DNA from: Hoeflea phototrophica DFL-43
GTDB lineage: Bacteria; Pseudomonadota; Alphaproteobacteria; Rhizobiales; Rhizobiaceae
DNA length: 64,000 nucleotides
NCBI RefSeq assembly: GCF_000154705.2
Contig: NZ_CM002917.1
Coordinates: forward strand, 62,001-126,000
Direction: 5' to 3'
Of this stretch, positions 29,081 to 37,423 are shown piece by piece; the first letter of the stretch is position 1; the number at the start of each line of letters is the position of its first letter. The notes under the pieces are model-generated. The model was given only the letters and a program-made list of their open reading frames with translations, did no database searches and had not been told where the DNA came from. The position numbers and the translations under genes are program-made.

Positions 29081-29662
29081 ATGACCTCAAGAATCCTTGT
29101 TCTTCCCGGTTCCAACCGGTCCGGCTCTTTCAATGCTGCCTTGGCCGCAGCCGCTTCCGTCGAGCTGGCGCGGCAAGGTGCCGACGTTACCCGGATTTCG
29201 CTGATCGACTATCCGCTGCCTTTGGTTGACGAGGATCTCAAGAACGAATCCGGGGTTCCTGAAAACGCCATGAAACTCGGCCGGTTGATCGCTGCTCATG
29301 ATGGCGTTTTCCTGTGTTGTCCTGAGTACAATTCATCGATACCGCCGCTGTTGAAAAATATGATCGACTGGGTCAGCATGATTTCCAAGGATGGGGACAA
29401 GCCGCTCAAGCCCTGGGCCGGCCGCTACGTGGCTCTCGGATCCGCTTCGAACGGCAAGTTTGCGGGCATTCGTGGACTCTATCACGTGCGCTCGGTGATG
29501 ATGAATGTCGGCGCACAGGTGATTACTCAGCAATGTTCTGTGGGCGGAGCCGCCAGTGCGTTTGATGAATCGGGCAGTCTGATTGATGAACGCACCAACA
29601 CCATGCTTGTTGGTGCCTGCCGTTCACTGATCACCCATTGCGCCTTGGCATCGACAGCATAG
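29081..29662 (+). CDS. NAD(P)H-dependent FMN reductase family protein
   Basis: A 193-residue flavodoxin-like oxidoreductase. The phosphate-binding loop LPGSNRSGSFN near residue 10 and the FMN-ring segment CPEYNSSIPPLLKNMIDWVS (around residues 84-105) are classic for the NADPH-dependent FMN reductase/azoreductase group, including ChrR-like quinone reductases. It is probably cytoplasmic and would reduce flavins or quinones; its physiological partner is unknown. It lies 86 bases before pyrF on the same strand, an arrangement shared with other rhizobia, so co-transcription is likely. Confidence 0.87.
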   Translation: MTSRILVLPGSNRSGSFNAALAAAASVELARQGADVTRISLIDYPLPLVDEDLKNESGVPENAMKLGRLIAAHDGVFLCCPEYNSSIPPLLKNMIDWVSMISKDGDKPLKPWAGRYVALGSASNGKFAGIRGLYHVRSVMMNVGAQVITQQCSVGGAASAFDESGSLIDERTNTMLVGACRSLITHCALASTA

Positions 29663-29748
29663 CGGCAATCATCTGATACGTGGGGCAGTCCTGGGCTTGC
29701 GATCCAGCCATCATCATGCGAGGACCGGATCAACGGAAGGGATGAGTC

Positions 29749-30489
29749 ATGCCAGATGCCATGCTTGATTTGAATGCTTCTGCCCCGCAGACGGCCGATC
29801 CGCGCCTGATCGTGGGGCTCGATGTCCCCACAGTCGCCGAGGCCGTAGCCAAGGTGGAGCAGATCGGCGATGAAGCCGTTTTCTTCAAGATCGGCTATCA
29901 ACTCGCATTTGCAGGCGGCCTGTCTCTGGCGCGCGATCTCAAGGCCTCGGGCCGCAAGGTCTTTCTCGACATGAAGTTGCTCGATATCGACAATACGGTG
30001 GCCAAGGGCGTCGAGAACATCGTCAAGATGGGCGTCGACATGCTTACACTTCATGCCTATCCGAAGGCGATGAGGGCTGCGGTGGAAGCTGCCAAAGGCA
30101 GCGATCTTTGTCTGCTTGGCGTAACGGTTCTAACGTCAATGGATGCTGCCGACCTCAAAGAAGCGGGTTACGCGCTGTCTCCCGAGGAGCTGGTGCTGCG
30201 CCGCGTAGCGCAGGCCCGTACTGCGGGTATGGGTGGAATTGTCTGCGCGGCGACCGAAGCCAGAGCCGTGCGCGAGGTGGTCGGACCGGACATGGCAATT
30301 GTCACGCCGGGCATCCGGCCCGCCGGTGCTGATCATGGCGATCAGAAACGGGTGATGACCCCGGCGGATGCGCTCATGGCGGGCGCCACCCATCTGGTGG
30401 TGGCGAGGCCCATCGTTGCCGCTGAAGACCCGGCCGCTGCCGCGCGCGCCATTCGCATGGAAATGTCTCAATATCAGGAGAAGGTTTGA
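29749..30489 (+). CDS. pyrF: Orotidine 5'-phosphate decarboxylase
   Basis: The 246-residue enzyme for the last step of UMP synthesis. The catalytic segment [18 protein letters not shown] carries the Asp-Lys pair of the active site (DxKxxDI), and the phosphate-gripping loop VTPGIRP is present. The first ~18 residues before LIVGLDVP are a short extension; a later start is not supported. Its stop lies only two bases before the ATG of the following DUF1330 gene, so the two are translationally coupled. Confidence 0.97.
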   Translation: MPDAMLDLNASAPQTADPRLIVGLDVPTVAEAVAKVEQIGDEAVFFKIGYQLAFAGGLSLARDLKASGRKVFLDMKLLDIDNTVAKGVENIVKMGVDMLTLHAYPKAMRAAVEAAKGSDLCLLGVTVLTSMDAADLKEAGYALSPEELVLRRVAQARTAGMGGIVCAATEARAVREVVGPDMAIVTPGIRPAGADHGDQKRVMTPADALMAGATHLVVARPIVAAEDPAAAARAIRMEMSQYQEKV

Positions 30490-30491
30490 TT

Positions 30492-30785
30492 ATGGCAAAA
30501 GCATACTGGATCGCACGTGTCGACGTTCATGATGCGGAGGGCTACAAGGCATATGTTGAAACCGCGAAACCGGCTTTTGTGGAATTTGGAGCCCAGTTTC
30601 TGGTCCGCGGTGGTGCCTGTGACGCTGTCGAGGGCCAAGGCCGCGCCCGCAACGTGGTGATCGAGTTCCCGAGCGTTGAAGCTGCCAAATCCTGCTACCA
30701 CTCAGAAACCTACCAGAAGGCCCGGGCAATTCGGCAGAAGGTTTCGGAAGGCGAAATCATCATAGTTGAAGGCTATGAGGGTTAA
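30492..30785 (+). CDS. DUF1330 domain protein
   Basis: A 97-residue protein filled by one DUF1330 domain, a ferredoxin-like alpha/beta barrel of unknown biochemical role. The typical pattern YWIARVDVHDAEGYKAYV at the start and VVIEFPSVEAAKSCYHSETY in the middle are visible. Its ribosome site (AGGAGAAGG) lies within the last codons of pyrF, so expression is tied to pyrimidine synthesis, a neighbourhood also common in related genomes. A TTG at 30486 in the same frame is a less likely start. Confidence 0.85.
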   Translation: MAKAYWIARVDVHDAEGYKAYVETAKPAFVEFGAQFLVRGGACDAVEGQGRARNVVIEFPSVEAAKSCYHSETYQKARAIRQKVSEGEIIIVEGYEG

Positions 30786-30938
30786 GTCTGACGCCTGAAG
30801 TCGTCATGGGCGGTTTGGAAGAGCTTTTGGGCCTTCACCTCGCGGTGGTTTTTGACTAAGAGCTTGGTAAGTTCCGCGCGCGGAGCAATAAGCCAAGCTT
30901 TGCCGGGCAGCACCAGGATTCTTTCAGGGAGTGCATCA

Positions 30939-31919
30939 ATGTCAACGCTGAACCAACCCAAGCTCGTCACTGTTTTTGGCGGGTCAGGTTTCGTGGGCCG
31001 CCATGTTGTACGGGCGCTCGCCCGGCGCGGCTACAGCATCCGCGTCGCGGTCCGTCGCCCTGATCTGGCCGGTCATTTGCAGCCGCTGGGAGGTGTCGGC
31101 CAGATTGTTGCCGTTCAGGCCAATCTGCGCAACCGGGATTCCGTCGACCGCGCGGTCAGGGGCGCTGATCATGTGATCAACTGCGTTGGTATTCTGTTTG
31201 AGTCCGGCCGCAACAAGTTTGATTCGGTGCAGGCTTTCGGTGCCCGCGCAGTGGCGGAAGCCGCCCGGGCCCAAGGTGCCGGCCTCACCCATATCTCCGC
31301 CATCGGCGCAGACCCGGATTCTGACTCTGATTATGCGCGGACAAAGGGTTATGCCGAATTGGCCGTGGCCGAAGTCATGCCGGACGCCCGGATCATGCGC
31401 CCCTCGATCATTTTCGGGCCTGAGGACGGCTTCTTCAACAAATTCGCCGGAATGGCCCGTCTCGCGCCGGCATTGCCGCTGGTTGGTGGCGGCGAAACGA
31501 AATTCCAGCCGGTCTATGTTGGCGATGTCGCCGAAGCTGTGGCGCGCAGCGTTGATGGCACCCTCGTGCCTGGTGCAATTTACGAACTTGGTGGCCCGCG
31601 GGTGATGACCTTCAGGCAGTGCCTTGAGGAAATGCTTGAAACCATCCACCGCAAGCGCCCGCTGGTCACGCTGCCTTGGGGCGTCGCTTCACTCATGGGC
31701 AAAATCACATCGCTGATCCCCTTCATCGATCCGCCATTGACCGCCGACCAGGTCAAGCTGCTCAAATCCGACAATGTCGTCTCTGATGAAGCCGCGCGTG
31801 AGAACCGCACCCTCGCTGGCATCGGTATCCGCCAGACCACGGTTGAAGCGATCCTGCCCACCTATCTTGGCCGTTTTCGGCCGCATGGCCAGTACAGCGG
31901 GACAGGGAGTGAAGCCTGA
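30939..31919 (+). CDS. NAD(P)-binding oxidoreductase, complex I NDUFA9-like
   Basis: A 326-residue extended-SDR-type protein related to the NDUFA9 accessory subunit of respiratory complex I and to NAD-dependent epimerases. The Rossmann motif is VFGGSGFVGRHVVRAL at the N-terminus, with further family features SAIGADPDSDSDYARTKGYAE (Tyr-x3-Lys) and MRPSIIFGPEDGFFNKFA. In alphaproteobacteria such proteins may associate with complex I, but this is not shown. I chose the ATG at 30939 with AGGGAG before it; the 29 codons upstream have no ribosome site. Confidence 0.83.
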   Translation: MSTLNQPKLVTVFGGSGFVGRHVVRALARRGYSIRVAVRRPDLAGHLQPLGGVGQIVAVQANLRNRDSVDRAVRGADHVINCVGILFESGRNKFDSVQAFGARAVAEAARAQGAGLTHISAIGADPDSDSDYARTKGYAELAVAEVMPDARIMRPSIIFGPEDGFFNKFAGMARLAPALPLVGGGETKFQPVYVGDVAEAVARSVDGTLVPGAIYELGGPRVMTFRQCLEEMLETIHRKRPLVTLPWGVASLMGKITSLIPFIDPPLTADQVKLLKSDNVVSDEAARENRTLAGIGIRQTTVEAILPTYLGRFRPHGQYSGTGSEA

Positions 31920-31963
31920 GTCCTGACCTGGCGCCCTTTCTTGCGGCCCTGGCGCCGCAGGGA

Positions 31964-32701
31964 ATGGAAAGCTGGTCAGCCCTTGCGCTGATATTCGCAA
32001 GTTTCTTCACATCTGCGCTGACCGCCTCGGCCGGAATCGGCGGCGGCTTGGCCCTGCTTGCCTTGATGGGCTACCTGGTCCCGGTCGCTGCGATCATCCC
32101 GATCCACGGTGTGGTGCAACTGGGGTCCAATGTCGGTCGCTCCGTTGTTCTGCGCCATCATATCGCCTGGGGCTGTCTTGCCGCTTTTCTGGCTGGCGCC
32201 ATACCCGGTGGCTGGATCGGCGGACAGGCTGTCGGCGCTCTTCCTGACACTGTGCTCAAGGCCGCATTGGGCGGGTTCATTCTTGTGCTCACCTGGGTAA
32301 GCTTGCCCAGACTGGCCGCCATCAGCCTGCCGGGTTTCACGCTGACTGGCATGATCACCACATTTCTGACCATGCTGTTTGGTGCCACCGGTCCGTTGAA
32401 CGCCGTTGTGCTGTCCAAGACTTTCCCTGAACGTCTGGGGTTTCAGGCCACCACCGCAGCGGTGATGAGCTTGCAGCACCTGGTCAAGACCCTTGCTTTC
32501 GGCTTAGCTGGTTTCGCCTTTGCGCCATGGGCGCCGCTGATCGCTCTTATGGTTCTGACCGGTTTGGCCGGAACCTGGGTTGGCACGAATGTTCTGCGCC
32601 GAACGCCCGAAAAACGGTTTAGGTTGATCTTCAGGATATGCCTTACGCTTCTGGCGCTCGATCTTTTCCGCCAGGGTGTTGCCGGAATGGCGCATGGTTA
32701 A
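31964..32701 (+). CDS. TauE/SafE family anion permease
   Basis: A 245-residue inner-membrane protein with about seven to eight membrane segments, of the TauE/SafE (DUF81) family that exports sulfite, sulfoacetate or related anions. The repeated half motifs SAGIGGGLALLALMGYLVP and FGATGPLNAVVLSK are visible. It starts 44 bases after the NDUFA9-like gene, with CAGGGA in front of the ATG; no earlier start codon is available in frame. The substrate is unknown, since no sulfur-metabolism gene lies nearby. Confidence 0.82.
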   Translation: MESWSALALIFASFFTSALTASAGIGGGLALLALMGYLVPVAAIIPIHGVVQLGSNVGRSVVLRHHIAWGCLAAFLAGAIPGGWIGGQAVGALPDTVLKAALGGFILVLTWVSLPRLAAISLPGFTLTGMITTFLTMLFGATGPLNAVVLSKTFPERLGFQATTAAVMSLQHLVKTLAFGLAGFAFAPWAPLIALMVLTGLAGTWVGTNVLRRTPEKRFRLIFRICLTLLALDLFRQGVAGMAHG

Positions 32702-32859
32702 CTATCAGTAAAGAATCATGGGTTTTTATGTGCCGATCAGCGGCCTGGCACTTGATTGCGCCGGGCAGTCCGGCTAGATCGCTCCAGCTTCGTCACGTGC
32801 GGGAGATCTCTGATCTGGAGAGGTGGGTATTGTGACCGTTAAAAGCAGGGAAGATTGAG

Positions 32860-33006
32860 ATGGCCAAGACTGTTGTAACTGCATTCGCATTCGCGGCGGT
32901 CTTGATTCTGTCTGCTGCGGCTTTTTCGCCGGGTAGCGTGGCTGGTTCCAAGGGCTGTGCTCCCGCCTATGGGGTGGACCCGTGCACGCTGCAGGTCGGC
33001 AAGTAA
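32860..33006 (+). CDS. Small secreted or membrane-anchored peptide
   Basis: A 48-residue reading frame that is not a shadow of another gene. The ATG follows GGGAAG by 7 bases. The product has a positively charged start (MAKT), a hydrophobic stretch (VVTAFAFAAVLILSAAAF), then a short tail with two cysteines (CAPAYGVDPC). This looks like a Sec signal or single membrane segment with a ~20-residue exported tail that could form one disulfide. It ends 5 bases before the convergent uppP stop. I do not recognise a family. Confidence 0.55.
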   Translation: MAKTVVTAFAFAAVLILSAAAFSPGSVAGSKGCAPAYGVDPCTLQVGK

Positions 33007-33011
33007 CCCGC

Positions 33012-33815
33012 TCAGAACAACCACAATCCAATCAGGCCGAGTGTCCCAACCGCGATACGCCACCAGGCGAATGGCGCGAACCCGTGCTTTGAAACAAAAT
33101 CAAGCAGGCTGCGCACCACAATAACGCCGGCGATGAAAGCCATGACAAAACCGATGATGATGGCCGTAACATCGTCCATGCCGAGCTTGTCGTAATTCTT
33201 GTAGAGATCATAGGCAAAGGCACCGGCCATGGTCGGCATGGCGAGAAAGAACGAAAACTCGGCCGCCGACCGCTTGTCTGCGCCCAGCAGCAAGGCCCCT
33301 GCTATGGTTGCGCCCGAACGCGACGTCCCCGGTATCATCGCCAGGCACTGGACCAACCCGATCTTGAAAGCAAGCGACAGCGGATAGTCCATCACATTGG
33401 TGTATTTCGGCCTGAGCGGCATCCTGTCGATGATCAGCAGCACGATTCCGCCGCCGATCAGCACCCAGCAAATCAATGCGGTTGATTCGAACAGCACCGT
33501 CTTGATAAACCCATGCGCCATCACCCCGATCACCGCAGCGGGCAGAAATGCCAGCAGGATGGCGCCGACAAAACGCCGCGCTTCGGCGCTGGTCGGCAAA
33601 TCCATGGCGAGCTTCCACAGCCGTGCGAAATAAACCGACAGGATTGCCAGGATAGCACCCAGCTGGATCAACACTTCGAAGCTGTTGCCGGGAGAGTTGA
33701 ACCCGAGGAAATGACCCGCCAGCAACAAATGGGCCGTGGATGAGACCGGAATGAACTCGGTCAGGCCTTCCAGCAGACCCAAAAGGGCCGCTCCCACAAG
33801 TGTTGTTCCATCCAT
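33012..33815 (-). CDS. uppP: Undecaprenyl-diphosphatase UppP (BacA)
   Basis: A 267-residue polytopic membrane enzyme that dephosphorylates undecaprenyl diphosphate to recycle the lipid carrier for peptidoglycan and other glycans. Both family motifs are intact: [18 protein letters not shown] at the N-terminus (catalytic Glu region and Ser/His) and [20 protein letters not shown] (the PGxSRSG motif with its Arg). Length and topology are typical. It may also confer some bacitracin resistance, as known for the family. It converges with the small-peptide gene. Confidence 0.96.
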   Translation of the reverse strand: MDGTTLVGAALLGLLEGLTEFIPVSSTAHLLLAGHFLGFNSPGNSFEVLIQLGAILAILSVYFARLWKLAMDLPTSAEARRFVGAILLAFLPAAVIGVMAHGFIKTVLFESTALICWVLIGGGIVLLIIDRMPLRPKYTNVMDYPLSLAFKIGLVQCLAMIPGTSRSGATIAGALLLGADKRSAAEFSFFLAMPTMAGAFAYDLYKNYDKLGMDDVTAIIIGFVMAFIAGVIVVRSLLDFVSKHGFAPFAWWRIAVGTLGLIGLWLF

Positions 33816-33912
33816 TCAGGTACGCCTTTGTTTCGCCCGAGAGCTGATGTAGAGCTTTGTCATGTCCGCATCCGTAAAAAAACACAAGGTCCGCACATGG
33901 CTCGTGATTCGC

Positions 33913-33941
33913 TTGTCTTGCCGCGGGCCAATCCGTATAGC
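33913..33941 (+). promoter_or_regulatory. Possible promoter of the GST-queG segment
   Basis: TTGTCT and TATAGC are spaced by 17 bases, 64 bases before the start of the GST gene in the divergent gap to uppP. Judged by eye only. Confidence 0.35.
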
Positions 33942-34005
33942 TCTATTTTCCGGAATCTGACCAGCCCTGCGCACCAGCGCCAACCCGATCCTTGTTTGCG
34001 TCACC

Positions 34006-34698
34006 ATGCCAGTTCTCTATCACCACACGGTTTCTTCAGCGTCACGGTTCATCCGCTTGTGCTTTGGAGAAGTCGATTATGCCGCCGACCTGGTTGAGGA
34101 ACTGCCCTGGGAAAAGCGCCCGGAGTTCATCAAGATCAATCCCGCCGGGACCCTGCCGGTATGCGTCTGCGACAACGACTATGCACTTTGTGGTCCACAC
34201 ATCATTGCCGAATGGCTCGACGAATCATTCGGCGTGTTCAAGCGTGACCGGCGTCTCCTGGCCGAAGACCCGTTTCAGCGCGCCGAAACAAGGCGGTTGA
34301 TGGAGTGGTTCCTGATCAAGTTCGAACAGGACGTCGTGCGGCCGCTTGTGCGTGAGCGCATTTTCAAGGTTCAGCTTTCCGCCAAGGACGGCGGTGGATC
34401 CCCCGATCCGAAGATGTTGCGTGCGGGCCGCGCCAATATTCGTCAGCACATGAAGTATCTCTCATGGCTCGCCGGGTCACGTGCCTGGCTTGCCGGCGAC
34501 CGTCTGAGCTATGCCGATCTCGCTGCCGCCGCTGCACTTTCGGTGATGGATTATCTCGGCGAAATTGACTGGAATGAGAGCCCGCAGGCCAAGGATTGGT
34601 ACCAGCGGGTGAAATCGCGTCCCTCGTTCAGACCGCTGCTGGGCGACAGGGTCCGCAACATTCCGCCGGTCTCCCACTACGCTGACCTCGATTTCTAG
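34006..34698 (+). CDS. Glutathione S-transferase family protein
   Basis: A 230-residue cytoplasmic GST-fold protein. The thioredoxin-like N-terminal domain has SSASRFIRLCFGE, the cis-Pro region INPAGTLPVCV and the glutathione-contact segment GPHIIAEWLDE. The all-helical C-terminal half ends with WLAGDRLSYADLAAAAALSVMDYLG, the N-capping motif region typical of the family. The substrate is unknown. Its stop is four bases before the queG start, so the two are co-transcribed, a pairing seen in other rhizobia. Confidence 0.87.
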   Translation: MPVLYHHTVSSASRFIRLCFGEVDYAADLVEELPWEKRPEFIKINPAGTLPVCVCDNDYALCGPHIIAEWLDESFGVFKRDRRLLAEDPFQRAETRRLMEWFLIKFEQDVVRPLVRERIFKVQLSAKDGGGSPDPKMLRAGRANIRQHMKYLSWLAGSRAWLAGDRLSYADLAAAAALSVMDYLGEIDWNESPQAKDWYQRVKSRPSFRPLLGDRVRNIPPVSHYADLDF

Positions 34699-34702
34699 CG
34701 CT

Positions 34703-35914
34703 GTGGCTTCCGATGGCTCCCCCGCGCAGGACAGCGAAGGCCGGAGCGCCAGGACCGATGCTGCCGACCATCTCAAATCCTTTCTGAAGAAAGAGGCTGC
34801 GGCACTCGGTTTCTCCGATCTTGCGATTGCCCCCTCCGATATCGGCGCCGAAGCTTCCGACAGACTGGCGCGATTTGTCGAACTGGGCCGCCACGGCTCG
34901 ATGGAATGGCTCGCAGACACAAGAGACCGCCGCGCCAATCCCAAGAGCCTTTGGCCTGAGGTCCGTTCGGTGATCATGCTGGCAATGAATTACGGCCCGG
35001 CGACCAGTCCGTTGGAGGGGCTTGCGCAAAAATCGCGCGCGTCGATCTCGGTCTATGCCCGCAACCGGGATTATCACGACATCATCAAGGGCCGGCTCAA
35101 ACAGCTCGCCGGCAAGTTTGCCGCGCGGGCTGGTGGCGATGTGAAGGTGTTTGTCGACACGGCGCCAGTCATGGAAAAACCGCTGGCCGAGGCTGCCGGA
35201 CTGGGCTGGATCGGCAAGCACACCAATCTGGTCAGCCGCAGCCACGGCTCCTGGTTGTTTCTGGGTTCGATCTTCACCACGGTCGAACTGATGCCGGATG
35301 TGGCGGAGACGGATCATTGCGGTTCATGCCGGGCCTGTCTTTCAGCCTGCCCGACAGACGCGTTCCCGGCGCCCTATCAGATTGATGCGCGGCGCTGCAT
35401 TTCCTATCTCACCATCGAGAACAAGGGGCCGATTCCCCATGAATTCCGTGCCCCCATGGGCAACCGGATCTATGGTTGCGATGATTGCCTGGCCGTGTGC
35501 CCCTGGAACAAATACGCCCAATCCGCGAGCGAAATGAAGTTGATCGCCCGCGAAGATCTGCAATCGCCAAGGCTTGCTGAATTTCTGGCGCTGGATGATG
35601 CCGGATTTCGCGCTTTCTTCTCCGGCTCGCCCATCAAGCGGATCGGCCGCAACAGGTTTCTGCGCAATGTGCTGGTTGCGGCTGGCAACAGTGGTGATCA
35701 GACGCTTGTTCCCGCCTGCGAGACCTTGCTGAGCGATCCGTCACCCCTGGTACGCGGCGCCTCTGTCTGGGCATTGTCGCAGTTGACACTGCCCACACGA
35801 ATGCGCGAATTGGCCCAGAGCCGAATCGGAGTTCAGGACGGGGTTGTATTGGGAGAAACGGATCCGGAAGTCCGAGCTGAATGGGACCTCGCGCTCAATC
35901 GGCCAAATGCGTGA
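34703..35914 (+). CDS. queG: Epoxyqueuosine reductase QueG
   Basis: A 403-residue cobalamin- and iron-sulfur-dependent enzyme performing the last step of queuosine tRNA modification. Two 4Fe-4S clusters are visible in CGSCRACLSACP and CDDCLAVCPWNKYA, with the linker CISYLTIENKGPIPHEFR typical of QueG. The N-terminal cobalamin-binding part includes GRHGSMEWLADTRDRRANP. A C-terminal HEAT-like segment (ETLLSDPSPLVRGASVWAL) completes it. The start is a GTG four bases after the GST stop; a clear ribosome site is missing, suggesting translational coupling. Confidence 0.96.
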   Translation: MASDGSPAQDSEGRSARTDAADHLKSFLKKEAAALGFSDLAIAPSDIGAEASDRLARFVELGRHGSMEWLADTRDRRANPKSLWPEVRSVIMLAMNYGPATSPLEGLAQKSRASISVYARNRDYHDIIKGRLKQLAGKFAARAGGDVKVFVDTAPVMEKPLAEAAGLGWIGKHTNLVSRSHGSWLFLGSIFTTVELMPDVAETDHCGSCRACLSACPTDAFPAPYQIDARRCISYLTIENKGPIPHEFRAPMGNRIYGCDDCLAVCPWNKYAQSASEMKLIAREDLQSPRLAEFLALDDAGFRAFFSGSPIKRIGRNRFLRNVLVAAGNSGDQTLVPACETLLSDPSPLVRGASVWALSQLTLPTRMRELAQSRIGVQDGVVLGETDPEVRAEWDLALNRPNA

Positions 35915-35929
35915 AAAACAGGTGAAACA

Positions 35930-36802
35930 ATGCGATTGATGATCTTCGGTGCTGGTTTTTCCGGCCTTGCCATTGCCCGTGCTCTGGCAGGCGATTGCGA
36001 TTTTGCCGGCGGCACCACCCGCAGCATGGAACGTTTTGCCAAGCTCGAGGCTGCCGGCCTTACTCCATTGATCTACCAGGGCGGTGCTCCGGACGGAGAT
36101 CTGCGCACCCATATGGCTGGCATCACCCATCTGGTGATGTCGATCGCACCCGATGCTGAGGGTGACCCTTTGCTTGCCGCCTTTGCCGACGGTCTGAAGA
36201 ACCATCTTCCTGCGCTTGAGTGGGCGGGATATCTCTCCACAGTCGGCGTCTATGGTGACCATGGCGGTGATTGGGTTGACGAGGAGACCATCTGCAAGCC
36301 TGTGTCCAAACGCTCCATCGCGCGGGTGGAAGCCGAACAGGGTTGGCAGGAGCTTGCCCTCGCCGCAGATGTACCGCTGGCTGTCCTCAGGCTGTCAGGC
36401 ATCTACGGGCCAGGCCGCAATGCGCTCAAGACCCTTGATGCCGGCAAGGCGCGACGGCTTATAAAGCCGGGCCAGGTGTTCAACCGCATCCACGTCGCTG
36501 ATATCGGTGGCGCGACCACATTGCTGGCGCGCAACAATCTTGGCGGGGTCTTCAATGTTACGGATGATATGCCTGCACCGCCACAGGATGTGGTCGCCCA
36601 TGCCGCAGACCTGATGGGCGTGGCGCCGCCGCCGGAAACAGATTTCGAAACTGCCGACCTTACGCCCATGGCACGGTCATTTTACGGCGAGAACAAGCGC
36701 GTCGCCAATTCAAGAATAAAGGCTGCGGGCTATCGGTTCACCTATCCCGACTATATGGAAGGCCTTGGCGCGCTGTGGCGGGACGGCGGCTGGAAAGGCT
36801 GA
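35930..36802 (+). CDS. SDR-type NAD(P)-binding protein (YeeZ-like)
   Basis: A 290-residue Rossmann-fold protein starting LMIFGAGFSGLAIARALAG, with the dinucleotide GxGxxG loop at residues 7-12. Further atypical-SDR features are WAGYLSTVGVYGDHGGDWVDE and VLRLSGIYGPGRNALKTL. It resembles E. coli YeeZ and other epimerase-like SDRs whose substrates are not known. It follows queG by 15 bases and is probably in the same transcript. Fold assignment is sound; function open. Confidence 0.8.
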   Translation: MRLMIFGAGFSGLAIARALAGDCDFAGGTTRSMERFAKLEAAGLTPLIYQGGAPDGDLRTHMAGITHLVMSIAPDAEGDPLLAAFADGLKNHLPALEWAGYLSTVGVYGDHGGDWVDEETICKPVSKRSIARVEAEQGWQELALAADVPLAVLRLSGIYGPGRNALKTLDAGKARRLIKPGQVFNRIHVADIGGATTLLARNNLGGVFNVTDDMPAPPQDVVAHAADLMGVAPPPETDFETADLTPMARSFYGENKRVANSRIKAAGYRFTYPDYMEGLGALWRDGGWKG

Positions 36803-36904
36803 TCCACCGCAGCGCAACATTCGGCCATAAAAAGTGATGCCGACGTCCATTGTTGCGCCTTTTTGTTGTTCGAACAGGGGGTCCAGCTCATCAAGGACCA
36901 AGAC

Positions 36905-37267
36905 ATGACCCTGATCACTTCCAGCAAGCCGCTCGGTGCCTTGCTTCTCGCCACTGCACTTGTTGCTTTGTCAGTGGCACCGGCCAGCGCAGCCTGTGGC
37001 CGTGCCTCCTGGTATGCGTTGACCTCCAAGACCGCATCCGGTGAGCGCATGGATCCGGCCAAGTTCACCGCCGCGCACCCCAGGCTCCGGTTCGGAACCA
37101 TGGTGGAGGTGGTCAACCCGCGCAACGGCAAATCCGTGGTCGTTCGCATCAATGACCGCGGCCCCTTCATCAAGGGCCGCATCATCGACGTGTCCAAGGC
37201 CGCCGCCAGGGAGTTGGGAATGATCCGGTCCGGCGTCGCGAAAGTCTGCTACAAGGTGGTGTCCTGA
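36905..37267 (+). CDS. RlpA-like double-psi beta-barrel secreted protein
   Basis: A 120-residue exported protein. A Sec signal peptide ([20 protein letters not shown], cleavage after ASA) precedes a small RlpA/DPBB domain: [38 protein letters not shown] and [20 protein letters not shown]. The motif set is that of RlpA septal lytic transglycosylases, but there is no lipobox and no SPOR domain, so it is a minimal periplasmic version. The ATG at 36905 has AAGGACC before it and starts the signal peptide. Confidence 0.88.
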   Translation: MTLITSSKPLGALLLATALVALSVAPASAACGRASWYALTSKTASGERMDPAKFTAAHPRLRFGTMVEVVNPRNGKSVVVRINDRGPFIKGRIIDVSKAAARELGMIRSGVAKVCYKVVS

Positions 37268-37309
37268 CACCGCGACGGAGCCGACGGCCTTTATGAGCTC
37301 CGGTTAATG

Positions 37310-37332
37310 TGCTAAATATCATATACTTAGCA
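37310..37332. promoter_or_regulatory. AT-rich imperfect palindrome, candidate operator
   Basis: TGCTAAATAT and ATACTTAGCA (one mismatch over 10-base arms, 3-base spacer) lie about 90 bases before the deacylase gene that opens the Dpp-type operon. AT-rich composition in a GC-rich setting and the symmetric arms suggest a regulator binding site. No regulator gene lies next to it. Confidence 0.4.
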
Positions 37333-37423
37333 GCTTCCGACTTTCCCTGAAAATTGCTCAAACTGCTTGTCAGTTGCGTCCATCCCGCTATGGTGAACCA
37401 CGGTTTACCAGGAGACCGTTGTG

